A stretch of 64,000 bases of DNA from JBAZJN01 sp041651295 (GTDB lineage Bacteria; Patescibacteriota; UBA1384; XYA2-FULL-43-10; CAINNR01), in the NCBI GenBank assembly GCA_041651295.1, contig JBAZJN010000003.1:28945-92944 (forward strand), in the 5' to 3' direction. The position numbers were made by a program, and so were the translations under genes. This document shows, in pieces, positions 1 through 7,334 of the stretch. Each line of letters begins with the position of its first letter. The first letter of the stretch is position 1. Below the pieces are notes generated by a model. The model had not been told where the DNA came from and ran no database searches. It saw nothing but the letters and a program-made list of their open reading frames with translations.

Positions 1-1293
1 AATAAAATCATTCTCAATATTTCCTGTTTCTGTGATCTCTTTTTCAAGTTCGACAATCTCCGCTTTCTTTTTCTCGATTGATTCTTTTAACTCCTCCGCA
101 ATATCTGGATGGCTGATAACGCCTTCTGCTAGTTTTGTTTTCTCGTCTTTTAGTTTCGCCAACCTGATATTAAGCTGTTTTAACAGCGAGAAGCTATCTT
201 TTTGCTGTTCTGTCCAAACCCTTCGCAAAGCGTTCTTAAAACCCTCCGTGTTGCTCTCAACCATCTCTATGTTACCCAAAAGCTCATCAGTCCACTCGTG
301 AGCGTTTTGCTTCTTAATCACCTTGTGACAACCCCTGCAACGATACTCCTCGCCAATCCAATTATTTTTGCCGTTTCTGTGATCGTAGCCAACTATTTTT
401 TTATCCAAACAATCACCGCAATAAAACAAATTCGAAAGCGGGTATTTTGGATTGTGTTGTTTTCTTTGAAACTTCCGCATTTTATTATCAACAATTAGTT
501 GTAATTCTTCCCATTCTTCTAGAGTGATCATTGCTTTGTGCAGTCCTTTGTCGTTCCACAGCTCTTTGTCCCAAGTTTTAACTCTTAATGCTCCTGCATA
601 ATAGGGGTCTTTTAATAACCTCCGAAAAATATCAATTCGAATTAGTTTGCCACTAGGTGCTGTATAACCTTGATTTGTCAATCGTGCAAACGCCTCATTA
701 ACAGTGTATCGTTGCGTCAATACCTCTCTAAACGCCTTTTGGAGCGATCCAAAGCGAGCTGGATCTGGAATATGAAAACCATCTTCCGTTCCCTTGGCGT
801 AACCCTGGTGAAGTGGGAATGGCCAATATCCAAGAGAGACTCGAGCCTTAAGCCCACGAAGCGATTTACCAGCTCTTTCATCATTACTCATTTCTGCTTG
901 GAGAATTTTTAGTAATTTCCCGACTTTTGCTGCTGTTGTATTCTCATTTAATTCAGGTGAAGATGCATAATAAACAATTACCCCTAACTTTTCAAATTCG
1001 ACTTCATACCAGTAAAACTCTTTTATACATCTCATAAAACGGTCAACTTCATCTACAAGCAAATATTTAACTTGACGATTTGCCTTACAAAATTCAAATG
1101 CTTGTTTCAAATCTTTTCTAGCAAGGTTTTTCCCAGCTCTGCTGGACTGATCCACTGACCATTGTTTAACAATAGGAGCATCAAGAAGTTCTGATGCTTT
1201 TTTAACGCTTGATTCCTGCCTCTCTAGGCTGTTGCCTTCAATTTTTTGCTCCAATGTGGATACACGACACAGAGCAATAGATTTTATGCTCAT
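1..1293 (-). CDS. Large serine recombinase, partial (runs off left edge)
   Basis: Site-specific DNA recombinase of the large serine (resolvase/invertase) family, likely integrating or excising a mobile element. The reverse-strand reading frame starts at an ATG at 1291-1293 with a GGAGG Shine-Dalgarno at 1302-1306 and stays open for 431 codons to the window edge. The N-terminus reads MSIKSIALCRVSTLEQ, with the expected catalytic Ser12 and Arg10 of the resolvase fold. A recombinase domain follows, then a zinc-ribbon-like stretch (LFYCGDC ... CRGC) near residues 305-340 and a charged coiled coil of Lys/Glu-rich sequence up to the edge. The C-terminal end lies outside the window. It is one of three large serine recombinases here, which marks the left end as part of an integrated element. 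Confidence in the family is high; the integration site is unknown. Confidence 0.93.
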   Translation of the reverse strand, partial: MSIKSIALCRVSTLEQKIEGNSLERQESSVKKASELLDAPIVKQWSVDQSSRAGKNLARKDLKQAFEFCKANRQVKYLLVDEVDRFMRCIKEFYWYEVEFEKLGVIVYYASSPELNENTTAAKVGKLLKILQAEMSNDERAGKSLRGLKARVSLGYWPFPLHQGYAKGTEDGFHIPDPARFGSLQKAFREVLTQRYTVNEAFARLTNQGYTAPSGKLIRIDIFRRLLKDPYYAGALRVKTWDKELWNDKGLHKAMITLEEWEELQLIVDNKMRKFQRKQHNPKYPLSNLFYCGDCLDKKIVGYDHRNGKNNWIGEEYRCRGCHKVIKKQNAHEWTDELLGNIEMVESNTEGFKNALRRVWTEQQKDSFSLLKQLNIRLAKLKDEKTKLAEGVISHPDIAEELKESIEKKKAEIVELEKEITETGNIENDFI

Positions 1294-1318
1294 TTTTATT
1301 TCCTCCGCCAACACAAAA

Positions 1319-1410
1319 GGCAGCCTCTGGACAATCCGCTACGACACGGAATGAAGAGACTGCCATTTGCGTCAACAAGTAATAATTGATTGTGTCGTAG
1401 TTTATTGTCC
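1319..1410 (-). promoter_or_regulatory. Structured leader of the left serine recombinase (two interlocking stems)
   Basis: Two long complementary pairs overlap. In mRNA orientation, 1410-1392 pairs with 1347-1329 (9 + 7 bp around a 3x3 internal loop), and 1364-1355 pairs with 1328-1319 (10 bp including one G.U). The second pair's 5' arm lies in the first stem's loop, so the two stems form a pseudoknot or two competing folds. The G.U pair favours an RNA function, but a DNA-level recombinase site is also possible. Confidence 0.6.
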
Positions 1411-1416
1411 ATATTT

Positions 1417-1422
1417 ATTATA
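1417..1422 (-). promoter_or_regulatory. -10 box of the left recombinase promoter
   Basis: Consensus TATAAT on the minus strand, inside the stop region of the 48-aa ORF. Transcription would start near 1410, the first base of the folded leader. No good -35 box is seen. Confidence 0.5.
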
Positions 1423-1564
1423 CTCTTTCCTTAATTTTTAATAAAGATTCTTTGATTTTTTTCTTTCTATATTGTTTATACAAAAATCTTGCCCAAGCTT
1501 CGTTTTCTTGTTCAATGATTTTACTGTTTATCGTCTTATTTGTTTTTATGCTATCATCGTTCAT
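1418..1564 (-). CDS. Small hypothetical protein (48 aa), highly charged
   Basis: A short ORF directly upstream of the recombinase leader, starting MNDDSIKTNKTINSK and ending in a Lys/Arg-rich helix (RKKKIKESLLKIKERV). Its stop codon overlaps the -10 box of the recombinase promoter. It has only a weak purine stretch before the ATG. The content looks like a small helical basic protein of a mobile element. No family is recognised and it could be a chance ORF. Confidence 0.4.
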   Translation of the reverse strand: MNDDSIKTNKTINSKIIEQENEAWARFLYKQYRKKKIKESLLKIKERV

Positions 1565-1634
1565 TCTTATACGAATTTGTTAGATTTTGAATATTTTTAC
1601 CCTTGATTTCTTATGTTTATTTAGAATAAAGGCA

Positions 1635-1793
1635 TTATTTGTTAGCCCATGGTCTGAACGGAAAAAGTGAGCAATTTTCTAGCAAACAATCAGTTTTTGT
1701 CTGGTGGCACATACAGTCATAACATTTAGCTTTGATTGCTTTTTCGATCTCCACTTTGAATCCAGTCAATCTTTTCTTTTTTTCTCGATTCAT
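1635..1793 (-). CDS. Small Cys-rich phage-type protein (52 aa)
   Basis: Reverse-strand ORF with an AAAGGA Shine-Dalgarno shortly before the ATG. It begins MNREKKKRLTGFKVEIEKAI and continues with KAKCYDCMCHQTKTDCLLEN and CSLFPFRPWANK. The spaced cysteines (CYDCMC, DC, NC) followed by an aromatic/Pro ending resemble small zinc-binding proteins that phages and integrative elements often encode. The function is unknown. It lies upstream of the recombinase on the same strand and supports a mobile-element origin for the first 2 kb. Confidence 0.6.
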   Translation of the reverse strand: MNREKKKRLTGFKVEIEKAIKAKCYDCMCHQTKTDCLLENCSLFPFRPWANK

Positions 1794-1876
1794 TCAATTC
1801 CTTTCAAAAGAAAATCCCTGTAGTAACAGAACGAAAACTACAAGGATTATCTTTGTTCTGTTAATAAATTTTTTAC

Positions 1877-1903
1877 AAAAAAAGGCAGCGTTGAGTGCTG
1901 CCT
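1877..1903 (-). terminator. Rho-independent terminator (minus strand)
   Basis: GGCAGC/GCTGCC stem (1897-1902 with 1884-1889) followed by a run of T on the minus strand. It lies about 90 nt upstream of the 52-aa ORF, so it either ends an upstream transcript or attenuates this one. Confidence 0.7.
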
Positions 1904-1956
1904 ACAAAAAAGAGACTAAACTAAATAAAGAATAGACATGCACCCAGGTGCATCGG

Positions 1957-2139
1957 CTATTCTCCGTCAGGTTTAATCTCGCCAGTAAATAAGAGATTGA
2001 TAATGGATTTTGGTTTTCCATTTAAGCAAAGCCAATTGCTTAACGATTTTTCCAGATTTCTCCACTAGATGTTATTTACTGATAACACGGAACTAATTTC
2101 CCATTCAGAAGAATGTTTTATAAATGTTCGAAGAACAAT
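1957..2139 (-). pseudogene. Possible decayed ORF with an internal stop
   Basis: One reverse frame reads protein-like sequence on both sides of an in-frame TAG at 2065-2067: SSEWEISSVLSVNNI, then WRNLEKSLSNWLCLNGKPKS and ending in FTGEIKPDGE. No start codon with a ribosome site is visible, and nothing is recognised. It may be a fragment of a mobile-element gene or chance. Confidence 0.25.
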
Positions 2140-2240
2140 TCAATTTTATCGCTAAATTGGTGACTTGTCAAATTTCATTAAAATTATGTTGTAGCGTCGG
2201 CACGATTGAATCTTGTCAGCTAATTTGGTAGTATTTAATC

Positions 2241-2345
2241 GTCTAGGTAACCATGGCGAATTGGCTATTTTTGCCAACGAACGATTATGCCCGATATAGG
2301 GCAGTCGTTCGAAAAACTGGGCGTAATCCGCCTGGTTGCCTAGAC
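2241..2345 (+). ncRNA. Unassigned structured RNA (three-way junction)
   Basis: A closing stem of 17 pairs joins 2241-2258 to 2329-2345 (one bulged T at 2254, one G.U at 2248-2338). It encloses a TTGGC/GCCAA hairpin (2261-2277), a longer hairpin with arms 2278-2284/2305-2311 and an inner TGCCC/GGGCA helix, and a single-stranded A-rich junction (2312-2328). A terminator shares bases 2343-2345 with the closing stem, so the two compete. This looks like a riboswitch or an attenuated leader of the membrane protein gene at 2393, but it fits no class I know. Confidence 0.55.
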
Positions 2346-2368
2346 AGCTAGAACGGCTGTCCTTTTTA
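2343..2368 (+). terminator. Rho-independent terminator after the structured RNA
   Basis: GACAGC (2343-2348) pairs with GCTGTC (2356-2361), followed by CTTTTTATT. It sits just before the ORF at 2393, as an attenuator would. Confidence 0.6.
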
Positions 2369-2392
2369 TTCAATGAAAATAATTGAAATAAA

Positions 2393-2671
2393 ATGAAAAA
2401 AATAATAGTGAGAGTCAAAGCGTTTTGTGCATTAATTGTTTGTCTGGCGATTATTTTGATGACCACAGTGGGGTTCCAGTGGGCAATTTGGACGGGGTTG
2501 TATCCAAGCAGCCTATTCTTGGTGATTATTGCTTGCCCGATAGCGTTGCTTACTGCGATTTGGGTACTAATTGAGTTTGGCAAGCTTATTCCTGACCTTT
2601 TCAAAGTGGTAATTACTGGAAAAGAAATTTATTATTCAGCAGATGATGACTATCATTATCCAACTTGCTGA
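2393..2671 (+). CDS. Small membrane protein (92 aa), unknown
   Basis: Two hydrophobic segments (about residues 8-32 and 38-62) and a short polar tail ending in a Tyr/Asp/His-rich segment predict an integral membrane protein with a soluble C-terminus. The region before the ATG is AT-rich without a clear Shine-Dalgarno. It lies 25 bp after the terminator that follows the structured RNA, so expression probably depends on read-through. The overlapping 150-aa antisense frame was rejected as a shadow. No family recognised. Confidence 0.6.
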   Translation: MKKIIVRVKAFCALIVCLAIILMTTVGFQWAIWTGLYPSSLFLVIIACPIALLTAIWVLIEFGKLIPDLFKVVITGKEIYYSADDDYHYPTC

Positions 2672-2774
2672 TTAAAATAATAACAGTATCGTGGATAGAA
2701 AGGCCTCGTAGATCAATTTATGCTCGAATTAGATAGTTTGCAAGAATAATAAAGTAATTTAGAAAGAAGATAAA

Positions 2775-3161
2775 ATGACCGAATCTAACATTGCGAAAGT
2801 TTCGGCCAAAAAATGGTATCAAAAGCCTTTTTGGTTGATCGGTTTAGTTGTTCTTGCTTTCGGGAGTATTAGTGATAGTACAAGCGTCGAGCGGTTTTTA
2901 ATCTTGATTTTTGTAATTACAGGAATTTTATTCTTATTGTGGTTTTATTCTGCCATGAAAACGAAACATAAATTTTTTGCATTTACAATTTCAATGTTTA
3001 TTACAATAATTTTGTTGATTGTATTGTTCCTGTTATTAAATTGGATCAAATGCGGGGGTTCTTACTATGGAATTTTTGGTGGAAGATGTCCAACCTATCG
3101 AGAATCAATTTATAGTACTTCATCAACTACTTCTGGGAAAAAAGGTTTAGATAAGTATTAA
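2775..3161 (+). CDS. Small membrane protein (128 aa), unknown
   Basis: Begins MTESNIAKVSAKKWYQKPFW with a GAAAGAAGAT purine stretch before the ATG. Three hydrophobic segments (about residues 18-35, 42-60 and 68-92) are followed by a short Cys/Gly-containing external or cytosolic tail (KCGGSYYGIFGGRCPTY) and a Ser/Thr-rich end. It is probably a three-helix membrane protein. It follows the 92-aa membrane protein on the same strand and they may be co-transcribed. No family recognised. Confidence 0.6.
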   Translation: MTESNIAKVSAKKWYQKPFWLIGLVVLAFGSISDSTSVERFLILIFVITGILFLLWFYSAMKTKHKFFAFTISMFITIILLIVLFLLLNWIKCGGSYYGIFGGRCPTYRESIYSTSSTTSGKKGLDKY

Positions 3162-3385
3162 GTAGTTTTAACTATTTTAGTATTGGAGTTAGAACTACAA
3201 TAAAAGTATAATTTACTTTGACATTAGTTAATAGAAAAGACTTGATACTGAAATTGTTGCATTTTGTTGCATAACTAAATATTTTTGCTGCAATTCTGTG
3301 TTCGTCATATTGAAACAGAGGGGGTGGGATAAGAATCATTTTTCGGGGGTATGGCACATTCATTTTTCTATCTTCATTTGTCAAA

Positions 3386-4231
3386 CTACTCAAGTGATGA
3401 AGGCAACTCATTATTGCCAATAGGGGACAACTCAACACGGGCCTTTATAGAGTCGCCTAAAATTTCCTCGTTTATTAACTTGCCTAAGGATTCACTCGTA
3501 ATTCTTTGCAGCACTCGCTTGACAGTTTTAATGTTATCTTTTCCAATACCATGTATTGTTAAATACAACAAACCAAATTCTACATTTTCTCTAATTTTTT
3601 TAAAGATTTTGTTGTTGATGTCATCATCGGTCATGCCTTGATAAACAAAAACAGCTGTTGGATAGCTATCAATTAGGTCGTAAAAAATACTCCTAAATTT
3701 TTCAGGTTCTAGCCATTTTTCTTTATCGAGCTCCTTAAATAGGGGTATTATGCTGTTTTCCAAATAGCCTGCGGTGCAAAGATTACTTAAGTTTGCACCC
3801 CTTGTTCCATATCGACTTATGATCTGTGTTTTCAGCAATTTGCATCGTTCTCTGTCTCCGCTCTTATAAACTTTTCTTAAATACAATGCAGTTTCGAGTA
3901 AATTAAGATCTACTTGTGGCAATCTATTTCTGAAAAAACCTACAATGCTTTGATATTCTTGATCTGATGATATTTTTGCATAATCTAGGCAGGTTAAATC
4001 AGCACTGGGCTCAATAAATTCCATCCGTCTACTAAAACTACTAGTTATAAAGTCATCAATAACTTGCTTTTCTTCACCTTTGGCATAATGGGGATTAACT
4101 ATATTAACAACACAATTTTCGAGTTTAACTTCAACCTTCTTCTCTTCAGAAGTTAGTATTTTTATGCCACTCAAAATACTGGATCTTTTTATTTGAAATT
4201 TTTCAAATAATTTTTCCCAGATACTCACCAT
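3386..4231 (-). CDS. Hypothetical protein (281 aa)
   Basis: A soluble, mostly helical protein. No signal peptide or membrane segment is seen, and no motif assigns a function. A middle section (LNLLETALYLRKVYKSGDRE) and a helical C-terminal half might form a repeat-like or winged-helix fold, but this cannot be shown by reading. It starts 1 bp downstream of the stop of the 82-aa gene, so the two form a tight pair that is probably translated together. A restricted or accessory role is possible. Confidence 0.7.
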   Translation of the reverse strand: MVSIWEKLFEKFQIKRSSILSGIKILTSEEKKVEVKLENCVVNIVNPHYAKGEEKQVIDDFITSSFSRRMEFIEPSADLTCLDYAKISSDQEYQSIVGFFRNRLPQVDLNLLETALYLRKVYKSGDRERCKLLKTQIISRYGTRGANLSNLCTAGYLENSIIPLFKELDKEKWLEPEKFRSIFYDLIDSYPTAVFVYQGMTDDDINNKIFKKIRENVEFGLLYLTIHGIGKDNIKTVKRVLQRITSESLGKLINEEILGDSIKARVELSPIGNNELPSSLE

Positions 4232-4232
4232 G

Positions 4233-4481
4233 TTATTTACCTAGTCTAAATTTTTTGGTGTATTCGATCAAAGAACCAATATCAGATTTAATAATAATTT
4301 CTGACCCTTTTCGAATCCCAGCAAAATCCTTTATTTTTACTTCCTCTCCATTTAGAGATAAAGCAGGCTGTTTGGTTTGAGCATCAACAATAATTCCCTT
4401 CTTAGTGCCTTTCCCGAGTAATTGCAACAAATAACGTTTCAGCTCTGAATTGTTTTCGAAAAGTACTTTATTTGTTGACAT
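4233..4481 (-). CDS. Hypothetical protein (82 aa), partner of the 281-aa gene
   Basis: Starts MSTNKVLFENNSELKRYLLQ with a strong AAGGAG Shine-Dalgarno. The second half (GIIVDAQTKQPALSLNGEEV) has beta-strand character with Gly turns. The stop is followed after one base by the next gene's start, which indicates a two-gene operon. The size and pairing would suit a toxin-antitoxin or a regulator-effector pair, but no motif supports either, so the function stays unknown. Confidence 0.65.
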   Translation of the reverse strand: MSTNKVLFENNSELKRYLLQLLGKGTKKGIIVDAQTKQPALSLNGEEVKIKDFAGIRKGSEIIIKSDIGSLIEYTKKFRLGK

Positions 4482-4569
4482 TGTGTCTCCTTGTTATGCA
4501 AGCATTTGTTTGATATTTATGATCCAATAATAGCACATTGTCGGTATGTAGTGATAATACATCAAGGGA

Positions 4570-4722
4570 TTATAATTGCAAGGCAAATTTCTTCTTCTGA
4601 AAGCGTGGGTAAATTATTTCCTTCCATCTTTTAGCTTCATCTTGAATAGAGCGTAAATTAATTCTAACCAGCTCCACCAAACAAAACAGAGCAACTTTAT
4701 GTTGGTCTTTTTTGTTTGACAC
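4570..4722 (-). CDS. Possible small protein (50 aa), GTG start
   Basis: A reverse frame opens with GTG at 4720-4722 and reads MSNKKDQHKVALFCLVELVR, then RINLRSIQDEAKRWKEI and RFQKKKFALQL. The amphipathic, basic helix character and the lack of stops look protein-like, but there is no clear ribosome site and it lies opposite the queH promoter region. Confidence 0.35.
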   Translation of the reverse strand: MSNKKDQHKVALFCLVELVRINLRSIQDEAKRWKEIIYPRFQKKKFALQL

Positions 4723-4742
4723 GAATATGATTAAATACTTCT

Positions 4743-5339
4743 ATGAAAAAGAAAATATTACTCCATGCCTGCTGCGCTCCTTGTACCGCCGGAGTCTACG
4801 AACAACTAAAAGATGATTTTGATGTAACACTTTTTTGGTATAATCCAAATATTTTTCCCAAAGTCGAACACGATCGAAGATTGACCGAACTTCTAAATTT
4901 TTGTGATAAAAAGAATATTAAAATTATAGTTGGTGAATATGATTGGGATGAGGAACATAATTATTGGCTGGGGCTGATAAAAGGATTAGAAAAAGAACCC
5001 GAACGCGGCAAACGATGTCAGGCTTGTTATCAAATGAGGCTAGAGGCAACTGCGGCTCTTGCAGCCCAAGCAAATGATCATCATGACGGCGAATTTAATT
5101 ATTTTGCCGCCGAGCTTTCAATTTCACCCCACAAGAACTCAAAAACAATCAACGAAATAGGGGATAAAATTAGTAAAAAATTGACCACAAGTCATCCCCG
5201 CGAAAGTGGGGATCTACTCCGTTATTATTCTGCTGATTTCAAAAAGAACGACGGCATCAAAAAAGCCTCGGAAATTAGTACAAAAAATAACCTTTACCGC
5301 CAAAACTATTGCGGTTGCGAGTTCTCTATTGGATCTTAG
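4743..5339 (+). CDS. queH: Epoxyqueuosine reductase QueH
   Basis: QueH reduces epoxyqueuosine to queuosine in tRNA, the last step of Q biosynthesis. The family signatures are all present: HACCAPCTAG at residues 8-17, GKRCQACYQMRLE near 94, SPHKNS near 133, DFKKNDGIKKA near 166 and the terminal RQNYCGCEFS, giving the Cys set that binds the iron-sulfur cluster and metal. A palindromic REP-type repeat sits in frame near residues 150-158 (reading SHPRESGDLL), between SPHKN and DFKKN. A weak promoter precedes the gene and it overlaps convergently with smpB by 14 bp. No other queuosine genes are in view. Confidence 0.9.
   Translation: MKKKILLHACCAPCTAGVYEQLKDDFDVTLFWYNPNIFPKVEHDRRLTELLNFCDKKNIKIIVGEYDWDEEHNYWLGLIKGLEKEPERGKRCQACYQMRLEATAALAAQANDHHDGEFNYFAAELSISPHKNSKTINEIGDKISKKLTTSHPRESGDLLRYYSADFKKNDGIKKASEISTKNNLYRQNYCGCEFSIGS
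5190..5214 (+). repeat. REP-like palindrome inside queH
   Basis: AGTCATCCCCG / GTGGGGATC hairpin (stem 5194-5199 with 5208-5213). The same GTCATyCCCG family flanks the GIY-YIG gene at 50.7-51.0 kb. Its translation (HPRESGDL) is the usual signature of this repeat read in frame. Confidence 0.8.
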
Positions 5340-5775
5340 ATTTCAAGGCTCTACCGGCCTCAATCTCTTCTTCCCGTCGCTTGATAGTTGATCTTTTATC
5401 ATGAAGTTTTTTGCCGCGTGATAGGGCAATTTCGATCTTTGCCTTTCCGTGTTTGAGATAGATTTTTGAAGGAACAATTGTTAAACTTTTTCCTTCAGAC
5501 TTTGAAACTAACCGCTCGATCTCTTCGGCGTGCAAAAGCAGTTTCCTAGTTCGTTGCTGGTCACCGTCTGAGACCGAAATGACTCCCCCAATCCACCATG
5601 CCTCGCCGGCGACTATTTTTACATGAGATCCGCTTAAGTTGACCTTGTTGGCTCTAATAGCTTTAATTTCTTCGCCGGTAAGTACAATCCCGGCCTCAAG
5701 GTCTTCAACAAAAGTGTATTCAAACCTCGCCTTGCGGTTTATTAAATTCTTCGACTTGCGCTGTTTGATTTTCAT
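5326..5775 (-). CDS. smpB: SsrA-binding protein SmpB
   Basis: SmpB binds tmRNA and delivers it to stalled ribosomes for trans-translation. The protein is 149 aa, a normal length, with the family blocks NRKARFEYTFVEDLEAGIVL near the N-terminus, LTGEEIKAIRANKVNL, and GGVISV. The basic C-terminal tail (KLHDKRSTIKRREEEIEAGRALKSKIQ) is the part that enters the decoding centre. It is convergent with queH, sharing 14 bp. The tmRNA gene itself is not in the window. Confidence 0.97.
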   Translation of the reverse strand: MKIKQRKSKNLINRKARFEYTFVEDLEAGIVLTGEEIKAIRANKVNLSGSHVKIVAGEAWWIGGVISVSDGDQQRTRKLLLHAEEIERLVSKSEGKSLTIVPSKIYLKHGKAKIEIALSRGKKLHDKRSTIKRREEEIEAGRALKSKIQ

Positions 5776-5824
5776 CAGTGTTAGATCCGTGTTAAAGATC
5801 AGTGTGGTTGCCTCCGTTAAATCT

Positions 5825-6835
5825 CTATTCCTTTGAAAATATCTTATTGATCGTCGGCCATTCCAGAATTAGAACGGAAACTGATGCCGCTAGTGGAATT
5901 GCCAATATTGCCCCGACCACGCCCATTAATTTTGCTCCGATCAAAATTGCAATGATAATAACCGCCGGAGATATGCCCACGGCTTTTTGCATAATCTTCG
6001 GCACCAAAACGTTGTTTTCTACCAGTTGAACTGCGAAATAGTAAATTAGAACGAATAATGCTTTCCAAGGAGAGATTGTTAAAGCAAACAGCGCAGCCGT
6101 AATCCCGGCAATGATTGGTCCAACTGTGGGAACAATTTCCAGAATTCCGGCAATCAACGCCAAGACAAGAGCATAGGGAATGCCAATTATTGAGAGCCCG
6201 ATGTAATCGATAACAAATATAACCAGTCCCAAAAGCAGTTGTCCTCTAAACCAGCTACCGATTTTGCTGGCGATTTTGTTTATGACACCTACTGCCGCCT
6301 CCTTGTGCTCTGGTGCAAAGATAGATGATATAAAACGCTTGACATCGTCTTCATCAAGAAGAATGTAAAATGTCAGAACGAAAATCATCAGCAAGGTAAA
6401 AACTCCGCCAATTAGACCGGCAGTGAACGAGTATATATTACTCGTAACTGACCCGAGATTGGACGACAGACTCTGCAAACCGCTTTTTATTTCTGAAGTG
6501 TAATTTCTCAATGCGCTGAAGTTTGTATTTGCGATATAGTCAGGCAAAGATAATGCAAGTTCAGAAATTTGGTTGACCAAAGGCGGGATGATTATATAAA
6601 AAACGCCCACTAGCGAAGCAACTACCAATAAAACTAGCAAAAATATCGACGCTAACCTGCCAATAGTTTGCTGCCACGATTTAATGACCGGCGAAAAAGT
6701 AGATACTAAAATTAAAACAATAAAGACCAGAGCTACAATGTCGCGAACCAAATACAGAAAATAGAAACCGGCCGCCACAAGAAATAATTTCACAATTGTC
6801 CAAGTGGTAATTTCGAATTTTACTTTATCGTTCAT
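5825..6835 (-). CDS. AI-2E family transporter (TqsA/PerM type)
   Basis: Polytopic inner-membrane protein of the AI-2 exporter / PerM superfamily (336 aa, typical 330-370). Seven to eight hydrophobic segments are seen, with the usual long loop of conserved helix (about residues 60-150) and the family pattern GIPYALVLALIAGILEIVPT followed by VGPIIAG near residues 220-250, then GAILAIPLAA at the end. Substrates vary in this family (autoinducer-2, Na+/H+ antiport), so the cargo cannot be assigned. It is followed on the same strand by smpB, with about 50 bp between. Confidence 0.9.
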   Translation of the reverse strand: MNDKVKFEITTWTIVKLFLVAAGFYFLYLVRDIVALVFIVLILVSTFSPVIKSWQQTIGRLASIFLLVLLVVASLVGVFYIIIPPLVNQISELALSLPDYIANTNFSALRNYTSEIKSGLQSLSSNLGSVTSNIYSFTAGLIGGVFTLLMIFVLTFYILLDEDDVKRFISSIFAPEHKEAAVGVINKIASKIGSWFRGQLLLGLVIFVIDYIGLSIIGIPYALVLALIAGILEIVPTVGPIIAGITAALFALTISPWKALFVLIYYFAVQLVENNVLVPKIMQKAVGISPAVIIIAILIGAKLMGVVGAILAIPLAASVSVLILEWPTINKIFSKE

Positions 6836-6861
6836 ATGTCCTCCCTATTTAATGTTTATCC

Positions 6862-6938
6862 TGGTCGGGGCGACTGGATTTGAACCAGCGACCTCATCGT
6901 CCCGAACGATGCGCGCTACCGGGCTGCGCTACGCCCCG
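6862..6938 (-). tRNA. tRNA-Pro (CGG)
   Basis: A complete cloverleaf on the minus strand: acceptor CGGGGCG, anticodon stem CATCG/CGATG around loop TTCGGGA, T-loop TTCAAAT, encoded CCA. Anticodon CGG reads CCG. Confidence 0.95.
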
Positions 6939-6993
6939 ACAATCAATTCCGCTTTATCATAACCGAAAATTGTGCTAAAATCCAGAGAGAAAT

Positions 6994-7069
6994 GCCGATG
7001 TAGCTCAGTGGATAGAGCGCCTCCGTCCTAAGGAGGGCGTCGCAGGTTCGATTCCTGCCATCGGTACCA
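6994..7069 (+). tRNA. tRNA-Arg (CCT)
   Basis: Cloverleaf with acceptor GCCGATG/CATCGGT, anticodon stem CCTCC/GGAGG around GTCCTAA, T-loop TTCGATT, encoded CCA. Reads AGG. Confidence 0.95.
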
Positions 7070-7136
7070 ACACATGTCGTTCTGGGCGACTGGAACGCAG
7101 TAAGTGCGAGAGTTGTTCGGTAGATTCGCCAAAAGC

Positions 7137-7165
7137 TTTACAAATCACCAAATTTAGTGTATATT
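7137..7165 (+). promoter_or_regulatory. Sigma-70-like promoter of the 226-aa orphan gene
   Basis: -35 TTTACA (7137-7142), 17-bp spacer, -10 TATATT (7160-7165). The predicted start near 7172 almost coincides with the ATG of a 26-codon leader ORF at 7174. Confidence 0.75.
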
Positions 7166-7173
7166 AATTGAAG

Positions 7174-7254
7174 ATGAAAACTGATATCAAAAAACTAAAT
7201 AATATTCATCATCACAATTCTTTACTTTCGGGAAAGAATTGTTTTGATCGTTAA
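7174..7254 (+). CDS. Possible leaderless leader peptide (26 aa)
   Basis: ATG about 2 nt after the predicted transcription start; it reads MKTDIKKLNNIHHHNSLLSG plus KNCFDR. It lies in the leader of the 226-aa gene, ahead of a strong terminator, and its 3' part forms a hairpin (7214-7223 with 7233-7242). Translation could couple to attenuation, or the ORF may be chance within a non-coding leader. Confidence 0.35.
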   Translation: MKTDIKKLNNIHHHNSLLSGKNCFDR

Positions 7255-7272
7255 GTTTTAGACAAAGTTCTC

Positions 7273-7310
7273 AAAACAGCTCCTTCTCGGAAGAGAAGGA
7301 GCTGTTTTTT
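7273..7310 (+). terminator. Strong terminator/attenuator before the 226-aa gene
   Basis: A 16-bp perfect stem (7273-7288 with 7293-7308) with loop GGAA and a T-run. It lies in the leader, 25 bp before the gene. The 5' arm (CAGCTCC) could also pair with GGAGCTG in the ribosome site at 7324-7330. Confidence 0.85.
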
Positions 7311-7334
7311 GATACCACGAAAGGGGAGCTGGGA

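Noticed and set aside
2152..2604. 150-aa antisense frame
   Set aside because: It overlaps the structured RNA and the 92-aa membrane protein gene on the opposite strand and reads as low-complexity shadow; hydrophobic sequence of the plus strand is more protein-like.
7070..7136. Second tRNA remnant after tRNA-Arg (CCT)
   Set aside because: GGGCGACTGGAACGC looks like tRNA fragments, but no arm could be folded; judged as plain intergenic sequence.
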